Shown piece by piece: positions 1 through 8,091 of a stretch of DNA of 64,000 nt (its first letter is position 1; each line of letters starts with the position of its first letter). Origin of the DNA: Dipetalonema caudispina. Lineage: Eukaryota; Nematoda; Chromadorea; Rhabditida; Onchocercidae. Under the pieces are notes generated by a model that had not been told where the DNA came from, did no database searches, and saw nothing but the letters and a program-made list of their open reading frames with translations. The stretch is from assembly GCA_013365325.1 (NCBI GenBank), contig JABVXV010000141.1, positions 1-64,000 of the forward strand. The letters run 5' to 3'. The position numbers and the translations under genes were made by a program.

Positions 1-55
1 ACACTTGAATCACATGAATGAATCTATGTCAAATTCATTCATGTGATTCAAGTGT
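1..55. repeat. Perfect 23-bp inverted repeat (hairpin)
   Basis: Bases 1-23 are the exact reverse complement of bases 33-55, with a 9-base loop between them. The arms start ACACTTGAATC and end GATTCAAGTGT. It begins at the window edge, so a longer element could extend to the left. It may be the end of a small palindromic transposon or a structured site. No gene overlaps it. Confidence 0.9.
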
Positions 56-594
56 CAAACATCAGCTTGTTTTCATATGAAAATTTGTTTTTGGATGAAA
101 AATTGTTTCAGATTAAAAAAAATAAAAAATAAATTCAAATGTGAGGCGTATGATCTTTGCTTGTCAAGAGTTGTTTACTTTTCAGGTAGTATTTATACTG
201 CCTTCACAAACAATTTAATTTAACTGATGTATTTCAACCTTCAATTTCATTCTTTCAAACAGTTTTGCAGCATGATCTATTGTCAGATATACAATTCAAT
301 GTAAATCCAAATACTTTATCGTGATCGAAGTACAATCGAACTTCCGATCCCCTCACAATCATTTAGAAGTCTTTAAATTTTAACGCAACATATCAAAATT
401 CTGGTGAAGTTCTGATTCGTCGGATTCGTTGGTTTGGAAAAAGCTGTACTCATAATAGTCTTCCGACAGTATTTCTTTTGCATTCGTAAATGCAAATTAG
501 TATCATTCCGGTACAGCCGCTAACTTATATCCATCAAACCTTTTTCATTGGCTCTATTTTAATGTCTCTTTTGCAGATACAAATTACTTCAACA
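56..594. other. Intergenic; upstream region of the ShK gene
   Basis: I see no gene here. A good 3' splice site (TCTTTTGCAG, ending at 576) lies 18 bases before the ATG of the next gene. It could be a spliced-leader acceptor or the end of a 5'-UTR intron. Confidence 0.5.
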
Positions 595-1196
595 ATGCGT
601 TTTGCGTTCATTGTCGTCTTAGTTTGCATTGGCTTCGTTCTCGGGAAGAAGCCAGCAGTAACAACCACAAAGACGCCAGAAGTAGCAACTACTACCAGCG
701 GTTTCGGTAAAAGCTTTTTACAGTATAAAACAATTTCATTCACCAATTTACAATAAAAATGGTAGTGAAATAAAACACAGTGATGTGTTTGTTTTGAATT
801 TTCATCACTGTTGCTTATTGATTTTGATGATGCGTATGAGATGATTATTGCGACTTGTCGCAGAACACGATAATTTACTAACAACACTATACAATCTCTC
901 GACGATATCATGTATCAGATCATTTAATGCTTCTGTTCTCATCATTTGCTGATCATCCAATATTTTGTATTTTAATATAAAAATATAATTCTATAAATGT
1001 TTTAGTATGTGAGGATGAGCTACCGGAAGAATTTTGTGAAAGTTTGAAGAATGAAAGTAAATGTGCTGCTGAAACTGCTTTCCAAACAGATGCAATATTT
1101 TGCCAGAAAACATGCGATCTTTGTGAAACTGAAATAATAATAAATTACGATGATGACGAAGATTATGAAGTATTAATAAATTACGAAGATAAGTGA
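595..1196 (+). CDS. Secreted protein with one ShK (SXC) domain and acidic tail
   Basis: Two exons, 595-706 and 1006-1196, joined in phase 1 across a GTAAAA...TTTTAG intron, giving about 100 residues. The N-terminus is a signal peptide (MRFAFIVVLVCIGFVLG). A Thr-rich linker follows (TTTKTPEVATTTSG). Exon 2 then supplies six cysteines in the spacing C-x8-C-x8-C-x12-C-x3-C-x2-C, with the ending CQKTCDLC, as in ShK/SXC domains. The last 20 or so residues are strongly acidic (NYDDDEDYE). ShK domains occur in sea-anemone potassium-channel blockers and are abundant in nematode secreted and surface proteins, where function is mostly unknown. A channel-blocking role is not shown here. An AATAAA at about 1264 fits the 3' end. 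The gene is compact and stands alone beside retrotransposon debris. Confidence 0.8.
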
Positions 1197-1640
1197 TCGA
1201 ATTTTCCGAGAATTCCTCGGCTTTCTTCAAATATCACCCATTCTAATGTAAAAACGTGCACGAAATAAAGACAAATTTCCTTGCAAAACGTCGAAATGCT
1301 AAACAAAGCTTTGCATAAAATGCAATTGTTATAACAAAATATTTTCCACCAAACGCTATTGATTTTTTTGTTACTTCAGATTAGAACGGAAGATTTAGGA
1401 AATTCAACCGGAAGGAAGTAATTCTTACCATTTTAAAGTCACATCTTTTGCAAAATGAAATTTAAGAAAGATAGTCGAACGTGCTTAACGTTAAATCGTG
1501 CTTAACGTTAAAGCATTCCATCCGCAGGATTCGATTTTTTTTTTGTCATTTGTTTCTAAATGATAAACAAACTTACAATTTTGTTGAAATCTTGTAAATC
1601 ACCATAAAACTAAGAAAATTTATAACAATCGCATAGTGCA
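1197..1640. other. 3' UTR and spacer
   Basis: This holds the poly(A) signal of the ShK gene (AATAAA near 1264). Beyond it is AT-rich sequence with no recognisable gene. Retrotransposon-like coding begins around 1640-1690. Confidence 0.5.
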
Positions 1641-1692
1641 TTTGAATCGAAAAAGCTTTCTTGCAACTGGAGCTACACACAACTGAACGAAA

Positions 1693-2427
1693 TTGTACTC
1701 GGTTTTTATGGTTAAAACATATTCAAGGAGAAATTACCAAGGAAAATTTGATATGTTATCGTTCTCAGAGAGTTCATTTAGGGTAATATCATCCCCCTTC
1801 TTGCTATCAGCTACACTCAATTATCATTTAGAAATTCATGGAAGCAAAACCACTTTAGAAATTAGGAAAAATCTTTACGTCGACAATGTTATACTGTAGG
1901 CAAATGGAAGAAGCATTCAAAAAAATTTATGAAGAGATGAAAGATATCTTCAAGAATGCCTCAATGAATATACGAGAATTCTTTTCAAATGACAATGAAT
2001 TCAACAAAACTATTCCCGAAAACGATTGAACAAGGGTAAGTCAAACAAGGAAAACTCTTGGTATCAATTGGAATCCGATTAAGGATCTTATTGAAATAAA
2101 TTTGAGACCATGGAAAAACCAAACCCCAACAAAGAGGACAATATTACAGTTTGTTGCCTCGCAATACGATCCTGTAGGATTCTTAGTTCCATCAATGTTA
2201 TTATTCAAATTATTTTTACAAAATCTTTGAAAAAGAAGATATCCTGGGATCAGTCGTTAGAGGACGAGGATATTGAAACATGGAAAATCCTTACACATCA
2301 ATGGCTAACACAAGTTATGGAGATCCCACGTATGGTAATCGATTTTGCACGTTTACAACAGTTAGAAATTCATGTGTTTACTGACGCATCTCCTACAGCA
2401 TATGCTGCTGCAGTTTATGTAAAATAA
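1693..2427 (+). pseudogene. BEL/Pao reverse transcriptase / RNase H remnant
   Basis: The segment 1693-1899 encodes an RT block ([19 protein letters not shown], then NLYVDNVIL). YVDN stands where RTs of this group have the YVDD-like catalytic box. After a stop and frame changes, similarity continues through a pol spacer (LGINWNP) to 2340-2427, where HVFTDASPTAYAAAVY resembles the start of the RNase H domain with its first catalytic Asp. It is interrupted by several stops and cannot encode a working enzyme. Confidence 0.8.
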
Positions 2428-2519
2428 AAAATATCTTTGATTTTTGCAAAATCACGTATAACGCCTGTTAAAGGCTTGACGATACCAAATTAGAATTGTT
2501 AGCAATCTTAATTGGAATA

Positions 2520-3200
2520 CGTGCAACACAGTTCGTTATTAAGCAATTGGAGATTTAAAATGCAAAGGTAACATTATGGTTAGATTTTCGATGTACTTTA
2601 CATTGGGTGAGTTCAACTCTCAGAATTCAAACTTTGATGGACAAGGTCCTCAATGGTTAAACGATGAGGAAATAAGATGGCCTCAGTGGAAACAAAACGA
2701 ATATGAGGAGAGAATAAATAATGAAGAATACGAAAATGAAGACGAAATTTATACAGCAACAGCTACGACAAAACTCATCACAAAGAGACGCTTCCAATTA
2801 ATTGATGCGACTCATTTTAGCAAGTGATTAAGATTACAGCGAACGAAGGCATGGGTATTAAAATTCATAAGATTCATATAAAAGGGAAAATTTAATGGTC
2901 GAAGGAAATGCCAATGAAACAAGATTTAACATCTTTTGATTTAGCGGAGGCCACAAAAGCCCTAATCACACAAGCACAATCAGAAGGTATAACCGAAGAA
3001 GAAATAAACAAGTGGAATGTCTACCACAACGAAAGAGATCATTTTTGGAAATGCCGTAGCCGATTGGATAAATATCCAGACAGTTTACATCTACTCTACC
3101 TTCCAAGGCAAAACCCAATAACTGAACTCCTTATACAACATTAGCACGAAGATTTATGCCATGCAGGAGTCACCTATACATTATCAGAATTGAGAAAAGT
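2520..3200 (+). pseudogene. BEL/Pao RNase H to integrase-zinc-finger remnant
   Basis: Broken frames carry typical Pao spacer text (GPQWLNDEEIRWPQW, about 2640-2700). Then comes the integrase N-terminal zinc-binding region: LHLLYLPRQNPITELLIQH at about 3090-3140, followed after an in-frame stop by HEDLCHAGV. The stop at 3142-3144 separates the two histidine-containing halves. Non-functional. Confidence 0.75.
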
Positions 3201-3286
3201 TCAAAGGCAGAACTGAGGTCAAGAGAGTATTAAATAAATGCATGACATGCAGAAGATAGAGTGCAAAACCATTCCAGCTACCAGTC

Positions 3287-3574
3287 ATGGCAAATCTACC
3301 AGAAACTCGAATTCAACGCACTCGAACTTTCGAACATGTTGGTTTGGACTATTTGGGCCCTCTTTCTATAAAAATTGAAAGTGGACTAACTGAAAGATGG
3401 ATAGCCTTATTCACATGCTTTACAACTAGAGCAGTACATCTTGAAATGGTAAATAATTTATCAGCCGAAAGTTTTATGTATGTACTTAGAAGATTCGGTG
3501 CACGACGAGGATATCCTTAATTAGTTCTTAGTGATAATGTTAGCCAGTTTCAACAAGTCTTTAAGACTATCATA
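3287..3574 (+). pseudogene. BEL/Pao integrase core, truncated
   Basis: FEHVGLDYLGPLSIK contains the first catalytic Asp of a DDE integrase, and RWIALFTCFTTRAVHLE is the usual Pao follow-on. The second catalytic region begins after an in-frame TAA (ARRGYP stop LVLSDNVSQFQ). It ends abruptly within a few codons, where LTR sequence begins. The final acidic residue and the C-terminus are missing. Confidence 0.8.
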
Positions 3575-3750
3575 AAAGTTAAATCCGATCAAACGCGATC
3601 CGATCGACTCTCTCAAATTCAATCATTGTCTGTTATCCTGACTCTATTCTACTGTTGATAATACATTTCTGAATAAAATTACTGGTTCGATTCTCTGTAC
3701 CAACGCAAATCAGGCAACAGCCAGAAAGTCAACCAATTTTCACTACAGAT
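3575..3750 (+). repeat. BEL/Pao LTR R-U5 segment, copy A (+)
   Basis: Closely related to the reverse complements of 6568-6769 and 18589-18790. Shared blocks include CTGACTCTATTCTACTGTTG, GAATAAAATTACTGGTTCG and CTGTACCAACGCAAATC. The last base of the LTR is probably in TTTTCACTACA near 3749, which would give the usual CA end. The segment follows a truncated integrase directly. Confidence 0.85.
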
Positions 3751-3751
3751 A

Positions 3752-3950
3752 GGTAGGTAAGCAGGCTGTTAATGGAGTTTTTTGTGGGTATTTAAATTGT
3801 TATAAAATGGGCGTATTGTGATAGAATACGCTTGATAACAAGATATTTGTGAGAAGGAAACAATTTTACAAAAGGAATATGGTAAAAAAGCTTAACGAAT
3901 GTATGATGGGAAGAATATATAATTAAGATTAAGCATTAGATAACATTAAT
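3752..3950. repeat. LTR U3-like repeat, copy 1
   Basis: This stretch (starting GGTAGGTAAGCAGGCTGTTAA) repeats in the same orientation at 7454-7640. Shared blocks include TATTTAAATTGTTATAAAAT, GGGCGTATTGTGATAGAATA and AAGCTTAACGAATG. It most likely belongs to the minus-strand element as its 3' LTR U3, since 7454-7640 sits in the position of that element's 5' LTR U3. Confidence 0.75.
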
Positions 3951-4344
3951 TTGGTGAAATTAGAATGAGAACCGGAATGGAAAACGGAAATGTTTAGATA
4001 ACATTTTTAGATTAGCATGGGAATTAGCAAGCATTGAAAAATAAATCCTCAGACAAGAAATCATTGCTAATTTTTACAATTTATTAACCATTTGATTACA
4101 TGACATAATTCTTGATAATAATTGGTTTAGTTAGGAATGAATTTCGGGTTTCCCGACATTCCCGAGGGAGGGAGATTGAAAACGTTTAAAAGGATAAGAA
4201 ATAGGATTATAACAAAGAGTAGGTTGTAATTTGGAAGTTTTATCCGAGGGAAATTGTATTATTCTTATGGAAATAATCTCCTCTCGGTTTGATTTTTTAG
4301 TACATAAGGAACGAAAAATAGAATGAATTATGTCAAATTTCACT

Positions 4345-4605
4345 TTAATAATAATTAATATAATTAATGCTACAAAAACGGTGGAACAGAAGTTGATCAT
4401 TTTGAAGTCGCTTTATTAAAGCTTTTAAACGTCTAAGACAAAGGCCGTAATTATCCTGTAAATTGGCTTTCGACTCCTTCCACGGCCAACAAACTTGATA
4501 TCTGTTGTTTTTCTTGATAATACATTTTTTGAACTCTTCTAGGGCTTCCTCGTCATCTCTTTCATCTCTTTTATTTCTTGGATCTCTAGTAATTCTAGCT
4601 TCCAA
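4345..4605 (-). pseudogene. BEL/Pao protease-RT junction fragment
   Basis: Carries text typical of the start of Pao RT: acidic DERDDEEALEEFKKCI, then RYQVCWPWKES, NYGLCLRRL and KALIKRLQND. The frame is lost at about 4400, where the catalytic RT palm should follow. This marks the internal deletion. Confidence 0.75.
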
Positions 4606-4739
4606 AATTGATCTACGTCTGCATTGGAGATTGTTACATTAAAGGAATTGATATTAGGTTCGCAAGCCATGTTAATATATCCTTTTCCTGTTATTATCGA
4701 TTCAACCTTCATATGAAGTAAGTAAAATCCAGATGCCAT

Positions 4740-5165
4740 ATTATGGAATTGGTTTGGCGGCATGAAGTCAAAGAAATAGTCAGCTCCAATAATGATGTCA
4801 GGTTGTTTCCAATATCATTCGGTTTCATTCAGCTGTTTTTGACGTATAATATTTGTCAAATCATGAGAGGAATCAGTGATTTGTAATTTGTCTGTTAAAT
4901 GATCTAGCACAGGCATTAATAGTTATAATCTCGGATTTTAAAGTCCTTACTCCGATTTTCACTTCAATAGTCTGATGGAATTTAGGAAGTTGGTTGCCGA
5001 AAGAAAAAAGCTTCAAATCTTCCTTTGTGGTTCCATTCAATTTTAAACGATCGGCTAACTACATGATGATTGTGAACCTGGGTCAAATAATGCTAGAGCT
5101 TCTTCTTGAATTTCTGTTAGATTTGGATTAGTCACCTCAACTTCTTTGCATATTAATTCTTACCT
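4740..5165 (-). pseudogene. BEL/Pao aspartic-protease-like (DUF1758) remnant
   Basis: Minus-strand text around 5150-5050 includes ALALFDPGSQSS, in the place of the protease active-site D-[ST]-G; here it reads D-P-G. Sequence like that in Pao proteases follows (LADRLKLNGTTKEDLKLFSFG). Stops and frame changes interrupt it. Both the D-P-G and the stops argue against activity. Confidence 0.65.
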
Positions 5166-5379
5166 TGGCGGTTGATTGATTGATTTATTGAATTCGTGAT
5201 AATTACTAAATTTGTTTCTTCACTTTTTTTTCACCATATTTTTTTTAGCACAACGCCGTACTGTGTTGGCCTTTGCAGTGGAAACAAGTACGTCTCCTTT
5301 GATTGCAGTTGCTTGTTGCATGTCCCTTTCGAAGACAATTAGTTCATGCGTTAAATTTTCTCAAACATTCAATTCGTTG

Positions 5380-5628
5380 TTAAAGCGTTGGATAAGCTGA
5401 ACATTCGTTGTCCCAACCACTCTTGTTGCAAAGTTCACAAAGTCTTTTTTCCTTATTAATCTTTTTTAGATTAGTGGTTGAGTCAAGGTTTTTAGATGCT
5501 TTGGATTGTCTCTTTATAAATAAAGCGGATATTTCCCCTTTAGTATTATGTGGAACTCGTTTTGGCTCTGGTTCCTTGTTAGGGATTCGGCTCTTATTTA
5601 CTTCATCATTCCTTCGAACTAATTTCAT
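5380..5628 (-). pseudogene. BEL/Pao gag C-terminal / zinc-knuckle remnant
   Basis: Basic linker followed by CELCNKSGWDNECSAYPTL. This resembles a C-x2-C-x4-H-x3-C knuckle in which Trp stands at the usual His position, so zinc binding is doubtful. It lies between the gag core and the protease remnant. Confidence 0.65.
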
Positions 5629-5694
5629 GAGAAATTGTCGAAATTTATCAACCGTCCAAGTTTCCCTTTCTGTTTTTATTTGATAGACCTTATC

Positions 5695-5952
5695 TTAGAT
5701 CCATGATAGCAATCTGCTTTCAATGATTATTTCAAGGCTAGAATGTTCTAAGTTTTCCCTTATTGCTTCTAATTGCCTCAGAATCCTTTCCATCGCTTCA
5801 ATGGCTGATTTCCATTCCTTGTCATTTCGTTTGATAGGACGGAACTCATTATACAACGATTTCTTTACAGTAATGGGTTTACCAAACTTCTCGATCAAAA
5901 CCTGTCTTATTAAGTCATAGTTTTCTGGCGCGATGCCTCTTACTGATTGCAA
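5695..5952 (-). pseudogene. BEL/Pao gag core (DUF1759-like) remnant
   Basis: Starts AlQSVRGIAPENYDLIRQVL, followed by EKFGKPITVKKSLYNEF, a pattern typical of the Pao gag capsid region. It is open for 85 codons but separated by frame breaks from the N-terminal gag piece at 6552-6232. Confidence 0.75.
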
Positions 5953-6231
5953 GGCTTCTCCCTTTAGGCATGAAATTAAGTAAGTGAGTTTTTGAATTTG
6001 GTATATTCTGGGAGTGAATAGCTACATTAAAGCTATTCCAAAATTCACTCTACAATTTCGGGTTTCCATTGAAGGTTGATAATGGCAACTGTGGCAAGTT
6101 TATTATTGAGTGATAAGTGGATAAAGGTAATTTGATGTCCGTTGAACCTATATATTGAATTGCTGATTCAAAATCATCATAATATGAAGTTAAGGTAATG
6201 ATGGCTTCTTTGCCACTATTAATTAGATACC

Positions 6232-6552
6232 TTATTTATCGTCCATCACTCTTTCATACCTTTCTTCTTCTTCCTTTTTCTTCGTTATCATTATGGATTG
6301 CTGAATGAATTCTAGCCATTTTTGGTTAATCGATCCCAGCGTACTGACATACAATTCGAATCGTTTGATTTGATCCTTGACAATCCGCTTTTTGATTTCG
6401 TGTTGTTGTTGTTGTTCTTCTAATGGCAGGTTTTGATCTGGCGGCATCACATCAAACTTCTTGATATCCTCAAGAAGTTTGCGAATTTTTTCGATTGTTG
6501 TTGTGCAAATTTGCTTAAAGAGGTCGACATTGTACCTCACCTCGGGCACCAA
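6232..6552 (-). pseudogene. BEL/Pao gag N-terminal coiled coil
   Basis: A 106-codon open stretch of charged, Gln-rich helix (EEQQQQHEIKKRI, KKKEEEERYERVMDD), starting just inside the probable 5' LTR. It resembles the coiled-coil start of Pao gag polyproteins. The next gag block is in another frame, so the polyprotein is broken. Confidence 0.65.
6535..6551 (-). other. Possible primer-binding site of the minus-strand element
   Basis: On the minus strand TGGTGCCCGAGGTGAGG follows the LTR-like segment by about 15 bases. A TGG start complements the CCA end of a tRNA, as in LTR-element primer sites. The matching tRNA was not identified. Confidence 0.35.
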
Positions 6553-6567
6553 AAATATTTGTATTGA

Positions 6568-6769
6568 AAGTTGATTGATTTTCTGGCTGATGTCTGATTT
6601 GTGTTGGTACAGAGAATCGAATCAGTAATTTTATTCAGAAATATATTATCAACAGTAGAATAGAGTCAGGATAATAGACAATGGTTGAATTTGAGAGAGT
6701 TCGATCGGATAGCGTTTGATGGGATTCAATTCAAACTTGGGTGTATCGGTAGGTCGGTAGGTAGGTAGG
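6568..6769 (-). repeat. BEL/Pao LTR R-U5 segment, copy B (-)
   Basis: The reverse complement matches 3575-3750 and is parallel to 18589-18790. It includes a short run of GGTAGGT repeats at 6749-6769, which is where the next element interrupts it. Confidence 0.85.
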
Positions 6770-7453
6770 TGTCGTGAATCCGAAAATTTTTTATCATAAG
6801 TATTTTTAAATAAAATTAGCCTTTGTTGTGAAATTATTCTCATTTGAGTGATTGTCATATAATTTGATAATTGAGGAAGGTCACAATGTCTAACATAAAT
6901 CATTTTGTTTATAGTCATTTTTACCTGAGGTACGGTAAAACATTCGCCTTGTTATTCACATTACCAAAGTAATAAATCACATTTAGATTAACCCTAATCA
7001 TATTTCCGAAAGGATTGATACACAATAGCCCTTGTTCCTTATGCTTAATAAAGTATTGTAATACAATGTTCTTTGGAATGTCACTCCTACCGCACCCATA
7101 TATATATATATATAGTTACATCAAAATAAGGAGGTTCAGTGCTATTCCTTGAGAAATTATGTTTCAGCTATAGTTTTTTGTGTTGTATTATTTGGCTTCA
7201 TTCTTTGAGAATAGTTTTCTATTTCCTTCTTCTACTATACTTAGCAATAAAGATTTTCCATGGTATTATTCTACATTACTCACATCTACATCCCATTGGC
7301 GATCAACTTCATTATTGACGGACGACTCAAGATTATCCTGTAACGCCTAAGAAGAACCTCTCCTAAGAAAAAAAAACAACTCTCACCAAATATTCGAGAG
7401 TGTCTAAAGCAAGTCTTTCCCAAATTAACAAACATAAAAGGAAATTCACGACA
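6770..7453. mobile_element. Probable solo LTR (TG...CA) inserted in a BEL/Pao LTR
   Basis: A 684-bp block begins TGTCGTGAAT and ends ATTCACGACA, a perfect 10-bp terminal inverted repeat with TG/CA ends. The flanks GTAGG (left) and GTAAG (right) look like a 5-bp target duplication with one change. The equivalent uninterrupted sequence at 3755-3772 (GGTAGGTAAGCAGG) acts as an empty site. No coding remnants are seen inside. A (TA)n run lies near 7099-7115. Its family differs from the surrounding LTR. A small non-autonomous DNA transposon is the alternative. Confidence 0.65.
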
Positions 7454-7640
7454 GTAAGTAAATAGGATGTTAATGGAATTTTTTGGGGGTATTTAAATTG
7501 TTATAAAATGGGCGTATTGTGATAGAATACTATTGATAACAAGATATTTGTGAAAAAGTAACAATTTTACAAAAGGAATATGGTAAGAAAGCTTAACGAA
7601 TGAATGCATAATTAGGATTAAGCATTAGATAAATTTTTGC
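7454..7640. repeat. LTR U3-like repeat, copy 2
   Basis: Direct repeat of 3765-3950 (see that entry), about 3.7 kb away. It continues the LTR interrupted by the 6770-7453 insertion. Confidence 0.75.
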
Positions 7641-7687
7641 GGATATGATTTCGATTTTAGAGAATATTTGCGCCTAATAATACATAA

Positions 7688-8085
7688 CTAAAAGAAAAAT
7701 ACGGACGCCATATTTTTAAAATCTTTATTGGGCAAATATTCAGCAATTATTCTTCCTGGTATATTTCCAAAAACTTTCGCCAATATTTCCTTAGAACAGT
7801 ATGTATTATTTTCGTCGGATTTTTGACCATCCATTTCTTCTGAAATTTCTGTCAAAGTTTTCTTAACTTTTTTCAGTATTTAAGCAATAAATGCGTTACA
7901 CAGTGAAATTCACCTCAATTTTCTCAATGTAAACAATATATCACATCCATTGGATATCACTTCGAATGATTTTATTTAAAGTTAAAATTCAAAAATCCAG
8001 AAAGTTTACTTGCTGCTGAAGTAGTATTAATTGACATTGCATGGCCCACAACGAATGTGAACAAAATGAAAGATTTAAAATCCAT
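7688..8085 (-). CDS. Small secreted protein, 75 residues, unknown family
   Basis: Two exons on the minus strand, 8085-8010 and 7839-7688, joined in phase 1 across a GTAAAC...TTTCAG intron. The first residues form a signal peptide (MDFKSFILFTFVVGHAMS), with the likely cut just after. The mature part is about 55 residues, mixed charged and hydrophobic, with one cysteine (NNTYCSKEILAKVFG) and a hydrophobic end (ASVFFF). A 3' splice site (TTAAATTCCAG) sits only six bases before the ATG, fitting spliced-leader trans-splicing. I do not recognise the family. The short length could mean a further exon, but the TAG after FFF is in frame. It lies next to retrotransposon debris but has intact splice sites. 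Confidence 0.6.
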
Positions 8086-8091
8086 TACTAC

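Larger units (their letters stand above)
1640..3750 (+). mobile_element. Decayed BEL/Pao LTR retrotransposon, pol 3' half plus LTR segment
   Basis: In order on + are reverse-transcriptase C-terminal sequence, RNase H-like sequence, the integrase zinc-binding region, the integrase core and an LTR segment. Reading frames are broken by stops and shifts throughout. The integrase core stops in mid-domain and runs straight into LTR sequence at about 3575. The rest of integrase and most of U3 are therefore deleted. No gag or protease is present on this strand. This is a dead copy. Confidence 0.85.
4130..7640 (-). mobile_element. Decayed BEL/Pao retrotransposon with internal pol deletion
   Basis: Read on the minus strand from 7640: U3-like repeat, R-U5 (6769-6568), a possible primer-binding site (6551-6535), gag (about 6540-5380), a zinc-knuckle remnant, a retropepsin-like region (about 5160-4740) and the very start of RT (4605-4400). 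The sequence then jumps to 3'-terminal sequence and the U3-like repeat at 3950-3752. Most of RT, RNase H and integrase are absent. Frames are broken in several places, so the copy is inactive. Confidence 0.8.

Noticed and set aside
3680..3705. GGTTCGATTC, like a tRNA B box
   Set aside because: It lies in the repeated LTR (three copies) and has no A box or foldable T-arm, so it is not a tRNA.
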